From Pantoea sp050157905 (lineage in GTDB: Bacteria > Pseudomonadota > Gammaproteobacteria > Enterobacterales > Enterobacteriaceae), in assembly GCF_050157905.1 (NCBI RefSeq), contig NZ_JBKIWZ010000001.1, positions 124,001 to 188,000 on the forward strand: 64,000 bases of DNA. The letters run 5' to 3'. Positions 52,094-61,662 of this stretch are shown piece by piece. Positions within the stretch are counted from its first letter, which is position 1. Every line of letters starts with the position of its first letter. Made by a program: the position numbers and the translations under genes. A model generated the notes under the pieces. The model saw only the letters and a program-made list of their open reading frames with translations. It made no database searches and was not told the origin of the DNA.

Positions 52094-52918
52094 TCAGTCG
52101 ATGGTGCGCAGCAGTTCGTTGATGCCGGTTTTGCTGAGGGTTTTCGCATCCACTTTCTTCACGATCACCGCACAGTAGAGGCTGTAGCTGCCATCTTTGG
52201 ACGGCAGGTTACCGGAAACCACCACTGAACCGGCAGGAACGCGGCCATAATGTACTTCGCCGGTTTCACGATCGTAGATTTTGGTGCTCTGACCGATGTA
52301 GACGCCCATGGAGATCACTGAGCCCTCTTCGACGATCACGCCTTCCACGATTTCAGAGCGTGCGCCGATGAAGCAGTTATCTTCGATGATGGTCGGATTA
52401 GCCTGCAGCGGCTCCAGCACGCCGCCGATACCGACGCCGCCAGAGAGGTGAACGTTTTTACCGATCTGCGCACAGGAGCCCACGGTCGCCCAGGTGTCCA
52501 CCATGGTGCCTTCATCGACGAACGCGCCAATATTGACGTAAGAAGGCATCAGCACGGTGTTGCGGGCGATAAACGCACCCTGGCGTACTGCCGCAGGCGG
52601 CACCACGCGGAAACCGGCTTCTTTGAAACGAGCCTCATCCCAGCCCGCAAACTTCATCGGCACTTTGTCATAAAAACGGGTTTCCGCGCCTTCCATCACC
52701 TGATTGTCATTGATGCGGAAAGAGAGCAGCACTGCTTTCTTCAGCCACTGATGCGTTACCCACTCGCCGTCGATCTTCTCAGAAACGCGCAGTGCGCCAC
52801 TATCCAGCAGAGAGATTACCTGGTTGATGGCATCACGGGTTTCGCCGTCGACGCTGGACGGGGTGATGTCAGCGCGACGTTCGAAGGCGGATTCAATAAC
52901 GCTCTGTAACTGTTGCAT
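52094..52918 (-). CDS. dapD: Tetrahydrodipicolinate N-succinyltransferase
   Basis: 274 aa. It succinylates tetrahydrodipicolinate for lysine and diaminopimelate. Left-handed beta-helix made of hexapeptide repeats, about residues 105-220 (e.g. YVNIGAFVDEGTMVDTWATVG, VGIGGVLEPLQ). The ATG at 52918 has AGGA upstream and matches E. coli. It follows glnD on the minus strand, 83 nt away. Confidence 0.97.
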   Translation of the reverse strand: MQQLQSVIESAFERRADITPSSVDGETRDAINQVISLLDSGALRVSEKIDGEWVTHQWLKKAVLLSFRINDNQVMEGAETRFYDKVPMKFAGWDEARFKEAGFRVVPPAAVRQGAFIARNTVLMPSYVNIGAFVDEGTMVDTWATVGSCAQIGKNVHLSGGVGIGGVLEPLQANPTIIEDNCFIGARSEIVEGVIVEEGSVISMGVYIGQSTKIYDRETGEVHYGRVPAGSVVVSGNLPSKDGSYSLYCAVIVKKVDAKTLSKTGINELLRTID

Positions 52919-53001
52919 ATTTTTTTCCTGATCTGTCATGTACGATGCCGGGCAATACCCCGGCACAAGTAAAAAGATAAAGGTTTACCAGTCGGTTCGG
53001 G

Positions 53002-55656
53002 TCACACTTTATCGTTTGGATTAAGGGCCTCTGTCAACCGTTGTTGCAGCGCTTTGCGCATTTCTTCGTTCAGCGCCTGCCGTTCACTGTTAGCCAGAAT
53101 AAACAAATCTTCGACCCGCTCGCCAATCGTGCTGATGCGTGCGCCATGCAGTGAAACCCCCAGATCGGCAAAGACTTCTCCGACCCGTGCCAGCAGGCCG
53201 GGCTGATCCAGCGCCACCAGCTCCAGATAGCTGCGCCGGTCGGTGTGCGTTGGCAGGAAATTGACTTCGGTATCCACGCTGAAATGTTTAAGCCGGGCTG
53301 ACGGGCGGCGGGTGCGTGGCGGCACCCACTCGGACTGGGTAATCGCCTGTTCCAGCGCCTGAATAATCATCGGATGACGATCCGGCGAGAGCGGACTGCC
53401 ATCCGGCTCCAGCACGATAAAGGTATCCATCGCCATGCCATCGCGGCTGGTGAAGATTTGTGCGTCGTGTACGCTGAGGTTGCGGCGGTCCAGCTCACCG
53501 GCGACGGCGGCAAACAGATGCGGCCGGTCAGGACTCCAGATAAAAATTTCCGTTCCGCCACGCGTGGCATGCGGGCTGACCAGTACCAGCGGTTTTTTCA
53601 GATCGTGACCCAGCAGGTGTCGGGCATGCCAGGCGATCTGATTGGGGGTATGGCGCAGGAAATAGTCGGCGCGGCAGCGATTCCAGATCTGATGCAGCCG
53701 CTCTTCGTTAATATTGTCCATACGCAACAGTGCCAGCGCCTGCAGGCGATGATGACGTACCCGCTCGCGCAGATCCGGGCTGTTTTCCATGCCGCGTCGT
53801 AGCTGCTTCTCGGTGGCGAAGAACAGCTCGCGCAGCAGGCTCTGCTTCCAGCTATTCCAGAGGCTTTCGTTAGTGGCGCAGATGTCGGCGACAGTCAGGC
53901 AGACCAGATAGCGCAGCCGGTTCTCATTCTGCATCACCTCGGCGAACTGCTGTATCACCGTCGGATCCTGAATATCGCGCCGCTGCGCCGTCACTGACAT
54001 CAGCAGGTGGTGACGGACCAGCCAGGCCACCAGCTGCGTTTCCCGCGAGTTCAGGCCGTGCATCTCTGCGAAGTCGAGCGCATCCTGCGCGCCGAGAACA
54101 GAGTGGTCGCCGTTGCGCCCTTTGGCAATGTCATGCAGCAGGGCGGCCATCAGCAGCAGCTCCTGCTGAGGCAGACGGGGCCACAGCTCAACGCACAGCG
54201 GATGCTGCGGCCGGGTCGCTTCACTGGCAAAGCTTTCCAGCTTCTGCAGAACCCGGATGGTGTGTTCATCAACGGTGTAGGCGTGAAACAGATCGAACTG
54301 CATCTGTCCGACAATCTGGCCCCATAGTGGCGTATAGGCCCACAATACGCTGTGGCGATGCATGGGCACCAGCGCCCGGCTGACTGCACCAGGATGACGC
54401 AGAATCGACATGAAGGTGCGGCGTGCCTCCGGAATCTGACACAGCGGCTGACTGAGATGACGACGTGCATGACGCAGATGGCGCAGGGTGGTGGAGTAGA
54501 TGCCTTTAATGTTGTCGTTACGCACCATGACGTAGAACATGCGCAGAATCGCCTGCGGCTCGCGTCTGAACAGCGTTTCGTCGCGCAGGTCGATTAAATC
54601 GCCGCGCAGCTGGAAATCGTCATCGACAGGGCGGGGCTTTTCACTGGTGGAAAGCGCCAGAATTGCCTCATCAAACAGTTGCAGCAGCATCTGATTCAGC
54701 TCGCCGATGCGCCGCGTGACCCGATAAAAATCCTTCATCATTCGCTCAACCGGCTCATTGCCATCGCCCTGGTAGTTCAGGCGCTGTGCCACGCTGAGCT
54801 GGCGATCGAACAGCAGGCGGTTGTCGTAGCGGGGCAGGGAAAGGTGCAGGGCAAAGCGGATGCGCCAGAGAAACGCCTGGCATTCATTGAGTTCGCTGCG
54901 CTCCGCGTCGGTGAGGAAACCAAAGCCGACCATCTCATCCAGCGTGGTGGCACCAAAATGACGTCGGGCGACCCACTGCAGCGTATGAATATCCCGCAGG
55001 CCGCCGGGGCTGCTCTTAATGTCCGGCTCCAGATTGTAGCTGGTGCCGTGATAACGCTTATGTCGCTCCTGCTGCTCCTCCGTTTTGGCCGCAAAAAAGG
55101 TGGAGGAGGGCCAGAAGCCATCGCTGAAGATATTCTTCTGCAACTCGAGAAACAGCGCCACATCGCCGGTCAGCATCCTGGACTCAATCAGGTTGGTGGC
55201 AACGGTGAGATCAGAGAGCCCCTCCAGCAGGCACTCTTCCAGCGTGCGGACGCTGTGGCCTACTTCCAGCCGGAGATCCCACATCAGCGTCAGCAGCGCG
55301 CTGGTACGCTGCGCAGCCTGTTCATCCAGTGGCTGGCGACTGAGGATCAGGACATCAATATCTGAGAGCGGATGCAGTTCGGCGCGGCCATAGCCGCCCA
55401 CGGCAACCAGCGCGATCGCGGGCATCTCCGCAAAGCCAAAAAAGCGCCACAGGCGGCACAGCAGCCGATCAATAAACAGCGTGCGCGCATCAATCAGCGA
55501 CGCTACCGCTTCACCCGCATCAAAGGCGGCAGCCAGATGCTGCTGAAACTGTTCCAGCCGCAGCTTCAGGCTGTCGCGGGTCAGCTGGTCGTCACTCCAC
55601 TCGGCCGGGGAATCGGCCAGACCGCTCTTCACATCTTCCGACAGACTCACGCTCAT
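53002..55656 (-). CDS. glnD: PII uridylyltransferase/uridylyl-removing enzyme
   Basis: 884 aa (E. coli 890). It senses glutamine and modifies PII to control nitrogen assimilation. The nucleotidyltransferase motif GGYGRAELHPLSDIDVL is at 87-103; the central HD motif is LLHDIAKGRNGDH; two C-terminal ACT domains sense glutamine (starting at FIWSPDRPHLFAAVAGEL and LELVALDQPGLLARVGEVF). The ATG at 55656 is chosen by similarity; the ribosome site is weak. Between dapD and map, as in E. coli. Confidence 0.96.
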   Translation of the reverse strand: MSVSLSEDVKSGLADSPAEWSDDQLTRDSLKLRLEQFQQHLAAAFDAGEAVASLIDARTLFIDRLLCRLWRFFGFAEMPAIALVAVGGYGRAELHPLSDIDVLILSRQPLDEQAAQRTSALLTLMWDLRLEVGHSVRTLEECLLEGLSDLTVATNLIESRMLTGDVALFLELQKNIFSDGFWPSSTFFAAKTEEQQERHKRYHGTSYNLEPDIKSSPGGLRDIHTLQWVARRHFGATTLDEMVGFGFLTDAERSELNECQAFLWRIRFALHLSLPRYDNRLLFDRQLSVAQRLNYQGDGNEPVERMMKDFYRVTRRIGELNQMLLQLFDEAILALSTSEKPRPVDDDFQLRGDLIDLRDETLFRREPQAILRMFYVMVRNDNIKGIYSTTLRHLRHARRHLSQPLCQIPEARRTFMSILRHPGAVSRALVPMHRHSVLWAYTPLWGQIVGQMQFDLFHAYTVDEHTIRVLQKLESFASEATRPQHPLCVELWPRLPQQELLLMAALLHDIAKGRNGDHSVLGAQDALDFAEMHGLNSRETQLVAWLVRHHLLMSVTAQRRDIQDPTVIQQFAEVMQNENRLRYLVCLTVADICATNESLWNSWKQSLLRELFFATEKQLRRGMENSPDLRERVRHHRLQALALLRMDNINEERLHQIWNRCRADYFLRHTPNQIAWHARHLLGHDLKKPLVLVSPHATRGGTEIFIWSPDRPHLFAAVAGELDRRNLSVHDAQIFTSRDGMAMDTFIVLEPDGSPLSPDRHPMIIQALEQAITQSEWVPPRTRRPSARLKHFSVDTEVNFLPTHTDRRSYLELVALDQPGLLARVGEVFADLGVSLHGARISTIGERVEDLFILANSERQALNEEMRKALQQRLTEALNPNDKV

Positions 55657-55676
55657 GCAGCTCTTCTCTTTTAGCC

Positions 55677-55703
55677 AAAAAAAAGCCGGCTCAGCGCCGG
55701 CTT
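55677..55703 (-). terminator. Rho-independent terminator after map
   Basis: On the minus strand: AAGCCGGC-GCTGA-GCCGGCTT followed by a T run; between the map stop and the glnD start, so glnD probably has its own promoter or depends on read-through. Confidence 0.88.
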
Positions 55704-55720
55704 GATCTGTAATCGGGGAA

Positions 55721-56515
55721 TCACCCTTCGGCGACGAGCACAGCAGGCAGCGTGTCATCTTTACGCAGGGTTAAAATCTCACAGCCGTTTTCCGTCACCA
55801 CAATAGTATGCTCATACTGTGCGGACAAGCTGCGATCTTTGGTTTTTACCGTCCAGCCATCTTTCATGGTGCGGATGCGGTAATCGCCAGCGTTGACCAT
55901 CGGCTCGACCGTAAAGGTCATGCCCGCCTGCAGCACCACGCCGCTGTCATCGGCATCGTAATGCAGCACCTGAGGCTCTTCGTGGAACCCTTTACCAATG
56001 CCGTGGCCGCAATATTCCCGCACTACGGAGAAGTCGTTCGCTTCCACATACTTCTGAATTGCGCGGCCCAGCTCGCGCAGGCGGATGCCGGGCTTAATCA
56101 GACGCAGGGAAAGATAGAGGCTCTCCTGCGTGATGCGGCACAGGCGCTCGCCCTGGATTGTCGGCTTACCCACGATAAACATCTTAGAGGTGTCACCGTG
56201 ATACTCATCTTTGATAACCGTGACATCGATATTAACGATATCGCCATCTTTTAACGGACGATCGTCGCTTGGGATGCCGTGGCACACCACTTCATTCACC
56301 GAAATGCAGACTGATTTTGGAAAACCGTGATAGCCAAGACAGGCAGAAACCGCCTGCTGCTTTTGCGTGATGTGCTCGTGGCAGATGCGGTCCAGCTCAC
56401 CGGTCGTTACACCCGGCTGAACGTGGGGTTCGATCATCTCCAGCACTTCAGCGGCCAGTCGGCCGGCGACGCGCATTTTTTCGATTTCTTCGGGGGTTTT
56501 GATTGAAATTGCCAT
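55721..56515 (-). CDS. map: Methionine aminopeptidase
   Basis: 264 aa, the E. coli length. It removes the initiator Met. Metal ligands: Asp in VNIDVTVI and HGDTSKMF, His in GHGIGKGFHEEP, Glu in FTVEPMV and SAQYEHT. The ATG at 56515 (MAISIKTPEEIEKM) aligns with E. coli. Divergent from rpsB. Confidence 0.97.
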   Translation of the reverse strand: MAISIKTPEEIEKMRVAGRLAAEVLEMIEPHVQPGVTTGELDRICHEHITQKQQAVSACLGYHGFPKSVCISVNEVVCHGIPSDDRPLKDGDIVNIDVTVIKDEYHGDTSKMFIVGKPTIQGERLCRITQESLYLSLRLIKPGIRLRELGRAIQKYVEANDFSVVREYCGHGIGKGFHEEPQVLHYDADDSGVVLQAGMTFTVEPMVNAGDYRIRTMKDGWTVKTKDRSLSAQYEHTIVVTENGCEILTLRKDDTLPAVLVAEG

Positions 56516-56633
56516 TAAATTAATCCGCATTTGTCGAAAATTTCGACAATAATGAACTCTGTGCTGCCATGTTAGCAGCCCGTAAATGGGCTGCCAAATA
56601 GAGAACGCACTGGCCCCGGCTCGCGATCAATTA

Positions 56634-56663
56634 TTGGCGTCCCGGCGCTGGTTGTGGTATAAA
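56634..56663 (+). promoter_or_regulatory. Candidate rpsB promoter
   Basis: TTGGCG (56634-56639), 18-bp spacer, TATAAA (56658-56663), followed by a GC-rich discriminator (GCGCGCC), typical of stringently controlled promoters. About 165 bp before rpsB. Confidence 0.6.
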
Positions 56664-56669
56664 GCGCGC

Positions 56670-56831
56670 CGACGATTCTCTGTATGGCCGTTTCGGTCAG
56701 CAGGAAACGCATAACTCTCATTATGTGTAATAAAACACACATGTATCGACACATACGCCGGGGTGCCTTGAAAGAGGTCGGTCGTATGGGATACATGGAG
56801 GCCCAACCCCAATCAAAATTCAGAGGTAATC
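56670..56831 (+). ncRNA. rpsB 5' leader (t44/tff-type, S2 autoregulation)
   Basis: The long leader between promoter and rpsB has the position of the tff/t44 RNA of E. coli, a conserved leader through which ribosomal protein S2 represses its own operon. It includes TGTGTAATAAAACACACA, which can form a short stem. The structure was not folded, so the call rests on position. Confidence 0.5.
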
Positions 56832-57557
56832 ATGGCAACTGTTTCCATGCGCGACATGCTCCAGGCGGGTGTTCACTTCGGTCACCAGACCCGTTACTGG
56901 AACCCAAAAATGAAGCCATTCATCTTTGGTGCGCGCAACAAGGTTCACATCATCAACCTTGAGAAAACTGTCCCTATGTTCAACGAAGCACTGGCTGAGC
57001 TGAACAAGATCGCTTCCCGTAAAGGTAAGATCCTGATCGTAGGTACCAAACGCGCTGCTGCTGAAGCGGTAAAAGAGTCTGCACTGAGCTGCGACCAGTT
57101 CTTCGTCAACCACCGCTGGTTAGGTGGCATGCTGACTAACTGGAAAACGGTTCGTCAGTCAATCAAGCGTCTGAAAGATCTGGAGACTCAGTCTCAGGAT
57201 GGTACTTTCGACAAACTGACCAAAAAAGAAGCGCTGATGCGTGCGCGTGAGCTGGCCAAGCTGGAAAACAGCCTGGGCGGTATCAAAGACATGGGCGGTC
57301 TGCCAGACGCGCTGTTTGTTGTTGATGCTGATCACGAACATATCGCAATCAAAGAAGCAAACAACCTGGGTATCCCGGTATTTGCTATCGTTGATACCAA
57401 CTCTGATCCAGATGGCGTTGATTTCGTTATCCCAGGTAACGACGATGCGATCCGTGCTGTAAGCCTGTACCTGAATGCCGTTGCGACTACCGTTCGCGAA
57501 GGCCGCTCTCAGGACCTGGCTGAGCAAGCTGAAGAAGCGTCTTTAGAAAACGCTTAA
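56832..57557 (+). CDS. rpsB: 30S ribosomal protein S2
   Basis: 241 aa, small subunit protein needed for S1 binding. Conserved: MRDMLQAGVHFGHQTRYWNPKMKPFIFG and NHRWLGGMLTNWKT, DALFVVDADHEHIAIKEA. AGAGG lies upstream of the ATG. It is co-transcribed with tsf, with a partial terminator between. Confidence 0.99.
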   Translation: MATVSMRDMLQAGVHFGHQTRYWNPKMKPFIFGARNKVHIINLEKTVPMFNEALAELNKIASRKGKILIVGTKRAAAEAVKESALSCDQFFVNHRWLGGMLTNWKTVRQSIKRLKDLETQSQDGTFDKLTKKEALMRARELAKLENSLGGIKDMGGLPDALFVVDADHEHIAIKEANNLGIPVFAIVDTNSDPDGVDFVIPGNDDAIRAVSLYLNAVATTVREGRSQDLAEQAEEASLENA

Positions 57558-57604
57558 TAAGGTTTGCTCTGCATAAGAGCCCTTAGCATTCAGATGTGAT
57601 CTGT

Positions 57605-57634
57605 AAGGGGCCTATACTGGCCCCTTTATTTTAT
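57605..57634 (+). terminator. Partial terminator between rpsB and tsf
   Basis: Stem AAGGGGCC-TATACT-GGCCCCTT (57605-57626) followed by TTATTTTAT. A leaky terminator here sets rpsB/tsf ratios in E. coli. Confidence 0.8.
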
Positions 57635-57737
57635 CTTAGTCTGTCACGCTGCCTACCGGACGGCGGGACAGAAAAATTTTCCGCAAATAAGTGTCTGCTG
57701 GTGCACATGCACACAGGCACGAACCGAGGATTCTGGA

Positions 57738-58589
57738 ATGGCTGACATTACCGCTGCATTGGTAAAAGAACTGCGTGAGCGTACTGGCGCTGGCATGATG
57801 GATTGCAAAAAAGCGCTGACTGAAGCGAACGGCGACATTGAGCTGGCGATTGAGAACATGCGTAAGTCTGGCGCAATCAAAGCAGCGAAAAAAGCAGGCA
57901 ACGTGGCTGCTGATGGCGTGATCAAAACCAAGATCGTTGGCGACTACGGCGTTATTCTGGAAGTAAACTGCCAGACTGACTTCGTTGCAAAAGATGGCGG
58001 TTTCCAGGCATTCGCAGACAAAGTTCTGGATGCAGCTGCTGCCGATCGCGTTACCGATGTTGAAGTCCTGAAAGCGCAGTTCGAAGAAGAGCGCGTTGCA
58101 CTGGTTGCTAAAATCGGTGAGAACATCAATATCCGTCGCGTTGCAATCCTGGAAGGCGCTGAGCTGGGCAGCTACCTGCACGGCGCACGTATCGGCGTTC
58201 TGGTTTCAGCAACCGGCGCAAACGAAGATCTGATCAAACAGATCGCAATGCACGTTGCAGCAAGCAAGCCTGAATTCGTTAAGCCAGAAGACGTTTCTGC
58301 TGACGTGGTTGAGAAAGAGTACCAGGTTCAGCTGGACATCGCGATGCAGTCTGGCAAGCCAAAAGAGATCGCTGAGAAGATGGTTGAAGGCCGTATGAAG
58401 AAATTCACCGGCGAAGTCTCTCTGACCGGTCAGGCTTTCGTTATCGACCCAAGCAAAACCGTTGGCCAGGCGCTGAAAGAGCAGGGCGCTGACGTCATCA
58501 ACTTCATCCGCTTCGAAGTGGGTGAAGGCATCGAGAAAGTTGAGTCTGACTTTGCTGCAGAAGTTGCAGCCATGTCCAAACAGTCTTAA
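57738..58589 (+). CDS. tsf: Elongation factor Ts
   Basis: 283 aa. It exchanges GDP for GTP on EF-Tu. The N-terminal UBA-like domain carries LVKELRERTGAGMMDCKKALTEANGD; the core contains GVILEVNCQTDFVAKD. Codon use is strongly biased, as expected for abundant proteins. A strong terminator follows. Confidence 0.99.
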   Translation: MADITAALVKELRERTGAGMMDCKKALTEANGDIELAIENMRKSGAIKAAKKAGNVAADGVIKTKIVGDYGVILEVNCQTDFVAKDGGFQAFADKVLDAAAADRVTDVEVLKAQFEEERVALVAKIGENINIRRVAILEGAELGSYLHGARIGVLVSATGANEDLIKQIAMHVAASKPEFVKPEDVSADVVEKEYQVQLDIAMQSGKPKEIAEKMVEGRMKKFTGEVSLTGQAFVIDPSKTVGQALKEQGADVINFIRFEVGEGIEKVESDFAAEVAAMSKQS

Positions 58590-58599
58590 TGCTTTGAAA

Positions 58600-58625
58600 G
58601 AACCGCCAGATGGCGGTTCTTTTTT
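58600..58625 (+). terminator. Rho-independent terminator after tsf
   Basis: Stem GAACCGCC-AGAT-GGCGGTTC followed by six T residues. Confidence 0.92.
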
Positions 58626-58746
58626 GTCTGTGCACCGCAACAGGCTCGTTTTCAGTTTCATCCCAATAGCAATTTCATCGCGGTAAGCGGATGATCGATC
58701 AGAATTTACTTCTTTTTTACACCCAATCTTCCAGGAAGAACTGACC

Positions 58747-59472
58747 ATGGCGACCAACGCAAAACCTGTTTATCAACGTATCCTGCTTAAACTCAGCGGT
58801 GAAGCCCTGCAAGGCGCTGAAGGTTTTGGTATCGACGCGAGTGTGCTTGACCGTATGGCACAAGAGGTAAAAGAGCTGGTTGAACTGGGCATCCAGGTCG
58901 GTGTTGTGATTGGCGGTGGTAACCTGTTCCGTGGCGCAGGCCTTGCACAGGCGGGAATGAATCGCGTCGTAGGCGACCACATGGGTATGCTGGCAACCGT
59001 TATGAACGGTCTGGCGATGCGTGATGCGCTGCACCGCGCCTATGTGAATGCACGCCTGATGTCAGCGATTCCACTGAATGGCGTCTGTGACAACTACAGC
59101 TGGGCAGAAGCGATCAGCCTGCTTCGCAATAACCGCGTGGTGATTTTCTCCGCCGGTACCGGCAACCCGTTCTTCACCACGGACTCTGCGGCGTGTCTGC
59201 GCGGCATTGAGATTGAGGCGGACGTAGTGCTGAAAGCGACCAAGGTCGATGGCGTTTACTCTGCTGACCCGGTGAAAAATCCGGATGCAACCCTCTATGA
59301 GCAGCTGACCTATACCGAAGTGCTGGATCAGGAGCTGAAAGTGATGGATCTCGCGGCCTTTACCCTGGCGCGCGACCACAAATTACCTATCCGAGTTTTC
59401 AACATGAACAAGCCTGGCGCGCTGCGTCGCGTAGTCATGGGTGAAAAAGAAGGCACCCTGATTACGCATTAA
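58747..59472 (+). CDS. pyrH: Uridylate kinase
   Basis: 241 aa. It phosphorylates UMP in pyrimidine synthesis; allosterically GTP-activated and UTP-inhibited. Amino acid kinase fold: RILLKLSGEALQG, VGVVIGGGNLFRGAG, TGNPFFTTDSAACLRGIE and ATKVDGVYSADPVKNP. It has its own promoter region after the tsf terminator. Confidence 0.98.
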   Translation: MATNAKPVYQRILLKLSGEALQGAEGFGIDASVLDRMAQEVKELVELGIQVGVVIGGGNLFRGAGLAQAGMNRVVGDHMGMLATVMNGLAMRDALHRAYVNARLMSAIPLNGVCDNYSWAEAISLLRNNRVVIFSAGTGNPFFTTDSAACLRGIEIEADVVLKATKVDGVYSADPVKNPDATLYEQLTYTEVLDQELKVMDLAAFTLARDHKLPIRVFNMNKPGALRRVVMGEKEGTLITH

Positions 59473-59615
59473 TACCCGAGGCGAGATAAAATAAGGTATA
59501 TTCTGTCAGCGCGATGATAATGCATTGCGCACCAGTCAGGATTATCGATAATTATCGATCCCGCTTCCGGTGATGCCGGAACTGGCCAGGTCAAACCGAA
59601 TCCAAGGGTTTCAAC

Positions 59616-60173
59616 GTGATTAACGACATCAAAAAAGATGCTGACACGCGCATGGAAAAATGCGTTGAAGCATTCAAAAATACCATCAGCAAAGTGCGCA
59701 CAGGTCGTGCTTCCCCTTCGCTGCTTGACGGCATCGTCGTCGAATATTACGGCACGCCGACGCCACTGCGTCAGCTGGCTTCCGTCACTGTGGAAGATTC
59801 ACGCACGCTGAAAATCAACGTGTTTGATCGCACACTGAGTGCGGCAGTTGAAAAGGCGATCATGAAGTCCGATCTCGGTCTGAACCCAAGTTCAGCCGGT
59901 AGCGACATCCGTGTTCCGCTGCCTGCGCTGACCGAAGAGCGTCGTAAAGATCTGATTAAAATCGTGCGCGGCGAAGCCGAGCAGGGCCGGGTGTCGGTAC
60001 GTAACGTCCGTCGCGATGCCAACGATAAAATCAAAGCGCTGCTGAAAGATAAAGAGATCAGCGAAGACGACGAACGTCGTGCGCAGGATGAAATCCAGAA
60101 AATGACGGATGCTTACATCAAAAAAGTCGATGCTGCACTGTCAGAAAAAGAGACGGAGCTGATGGATTTCTGA
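59616..60173 (+). CDS. frr: Ribosome recycling factor
   Basis: 185 aa. It splits post-termination ribosomes with EF-G. Long three-helix bundle plus small domain: MEKCVEAFKNTISKVRTGRASPSLLDGI and PLPALTEERRKDLIKIVRGEAEQ. The start codon is GTG at 59616, 143 nt after pyrH. Confidence 0.97.
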   Translation: MINDIKKDADTRMEKCVEAFKNTISKVRTGRASPSLLDGIVVEYYGTPTPLRQLASVTVEDSRTLKINVFDRTLSAAVEKAIMKSDLGLNPSSAGSDIRVPLPALTEERRKDLIKIVRGEAEQGRVSVRNVRRDANDKIKALLKDKEISEDDERRAQDEIQKMTDAYIKKVDAALSEKETELMDF

Positions 60174-60190
60174 TCCCATCACTGCCCGAC

Positions 60191-60243
60191 AAAACGCCGT
60201 ACAGAGAGGTATTCGAATGAATGCGACATCTGGCGGCGTTTTA
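60191..60243 (+). terminator. Possible long-loop hairpin after frr
   Basis: AAAACGCCG (60191-60199) can pair with CGGCGTTTT (60234-60242) across a 34-nt loop. Weak terminator candidate. Confidence 0.35.
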
Positions 60244-60284
60244 CATTGTGCCTGTGGGCACGCTGACTTCACACGGATAGCCTC

Positions 60285-61481
60285 ATGAAGCGATTAACTC
60301 TGCTGGGATCAACCGGCTCGATCGGCACCAGCACGCTGGCGGTGGTTCGCGCCAACCCAGAGCTTTATCAGATCACGGCACTGGTAGCCGGTCACAACGT
60401 GGCGCTAATGGCTGAACAGTGTGCAGCCTTTACTCCGCGCTACGCCTGCATGGCAGACGACGCCTCCGCTGCTGCGTTGCGTGAGCGACTGAGAGCAATC
60501 AGAGTTAACACTGAAGTGCTCTCCGGCGTTCAGGCCGCCTGTGAACTGGCTGCGCTGGACGAGGTGGATCAGGTCATGGCGGCGATTGTGGGCGCATCGG
60601 GTCTGCTGCCGACACTGGCGGCCATTCGTGCGGGCAAAACAGTCCTGCTGGCTAACAAAGAGTCCCTTGTCACCTGCGGCCGTTTGTTTATGGAGGCGGT
60701 GCGTCATCATCACGCACAGTTACTACCGGTCGACAGCGAGCATAACGCCATTTTTCAGAGTTTACCCGCTACCATCCAGCATCAGTTAGGTTACGCTGAC
60801 CTGCAGGATAATGGCATTGAGTCGATTATCCTTACGGGATCGGGTGGTCCTTTTCGTGACACAGCGTTAGCGGATCTCAGTGCCATGTCGCCGGACCAGG
60901 CCTGTGCGCATCCGAACTGGTCGATGGGGAGAAAAATCTCTGTCGATTCGGCCACCATGATGAATAAAGGTCTCGAGTACATTGAAGCCCGTTGGTTGTT
61001 CAATGCCAGCGCAGCGCAGATGGAAGTGATCCTTCACCCCCAGTCGGTGATTCATTCCATGGTGCGATACTGCGATGGCAGCGTGCTGGCTCAGTTAGGT
61101 TCTCCGGATATGCGTACGCCGATTGCTCATAGCATGGCCTGGCCGTCGCGTATTCATGCTGGTGTGACACCGCTGGATTTTACCCGCATGTCGGCGCTGA
61201 CCTTTGCAGAACCTGATTTCAGCCGCTATCCCTGCCTCAAACTGGCTATTGATGCCTGTGACGCAGGGCAGGCGGCGACCACCACGCTTAATGCCGCCAA
61301 CGAGGTTGCCGTCGCGGCTTTCCTGAATCACCAGATCCGCTTCACCGACATTGCCGCCCTGAACAGTGCAGTGATGGCGGCACAGGCATGTCCGGAACCG
61401 GATTCGGTGGACGCTGTCCTCGAAATTGATCGCATCGCGCGCGCGCTGGCAACAGAAATGTTGCCGCGTTTTACGTCGTGA
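60285..61481 (+). CDS. ispC: 1-deoxy-D-xylulose 5-phosphate reductoisomerase
   Basis: 398 aa, the MEP-pathway step that makes MEP from DXP with NADPH (also called dxr). NADPH site LLGSTGSIGTSTL at the N-terminus, LLANKESLVTCG, LPVDSEHNAIFQ, and the substrate loop SGGPFRD with HPNWSMGRKISVDSATMMNKGLE carrying metal ligands. First of an ispC-ispU-cdsA-rseP run, the E. coli order. Confidence 0.97.
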   Translation: MKRLTLLGSTGSIGTSTLAVVRANPELYQITALVAGHNVALMAEQCAAFTPRYACMADDASAAALRERLRAIRVNTEVLSGVQAACELAALDEVDQVMAAIVGASGLLPTLAAIRAGKTVLLANKESLVTCGRLFMEAVRHHHAQLLPVDSEHNAIFQSLPATIQHQLGYADLQDNGIESIILTGSGGPFRDTALADLSAMSPDQACAHPNWSMGRKISVDSATMMNKGLEYIEARWLFNASAAQMEVILHPQSVIHSMVRYCDGSVLAQLGSPDMRTPIAHSMAWPSRIHAGVTPLDFTRMSALTFAEPDFSRYPCLKLAIDACDAGQAATTTLNAANEVAVAAFLNHQIRFTDIAALNSAVMAAQACPEPDSVDAVLEIDRIARALATEMLPRFTS

Positions 61482-61662
61482 CAGCGATCGCTATGAGGCC
61501 ATTTGTTCGCTTCAGGTGAAAATGGTATAGTCGCTGGCTCGCGTTTCACGGTCTGTCACCGAATTCGGTGTGGCCCGGCACTCAGAGCGTGTCGGGATTT
61601 GAATCGGGCGCAATGTATTCAGAAACCACAGCATTTCTGATGAAAGGAATTGGTTAAGCGTT

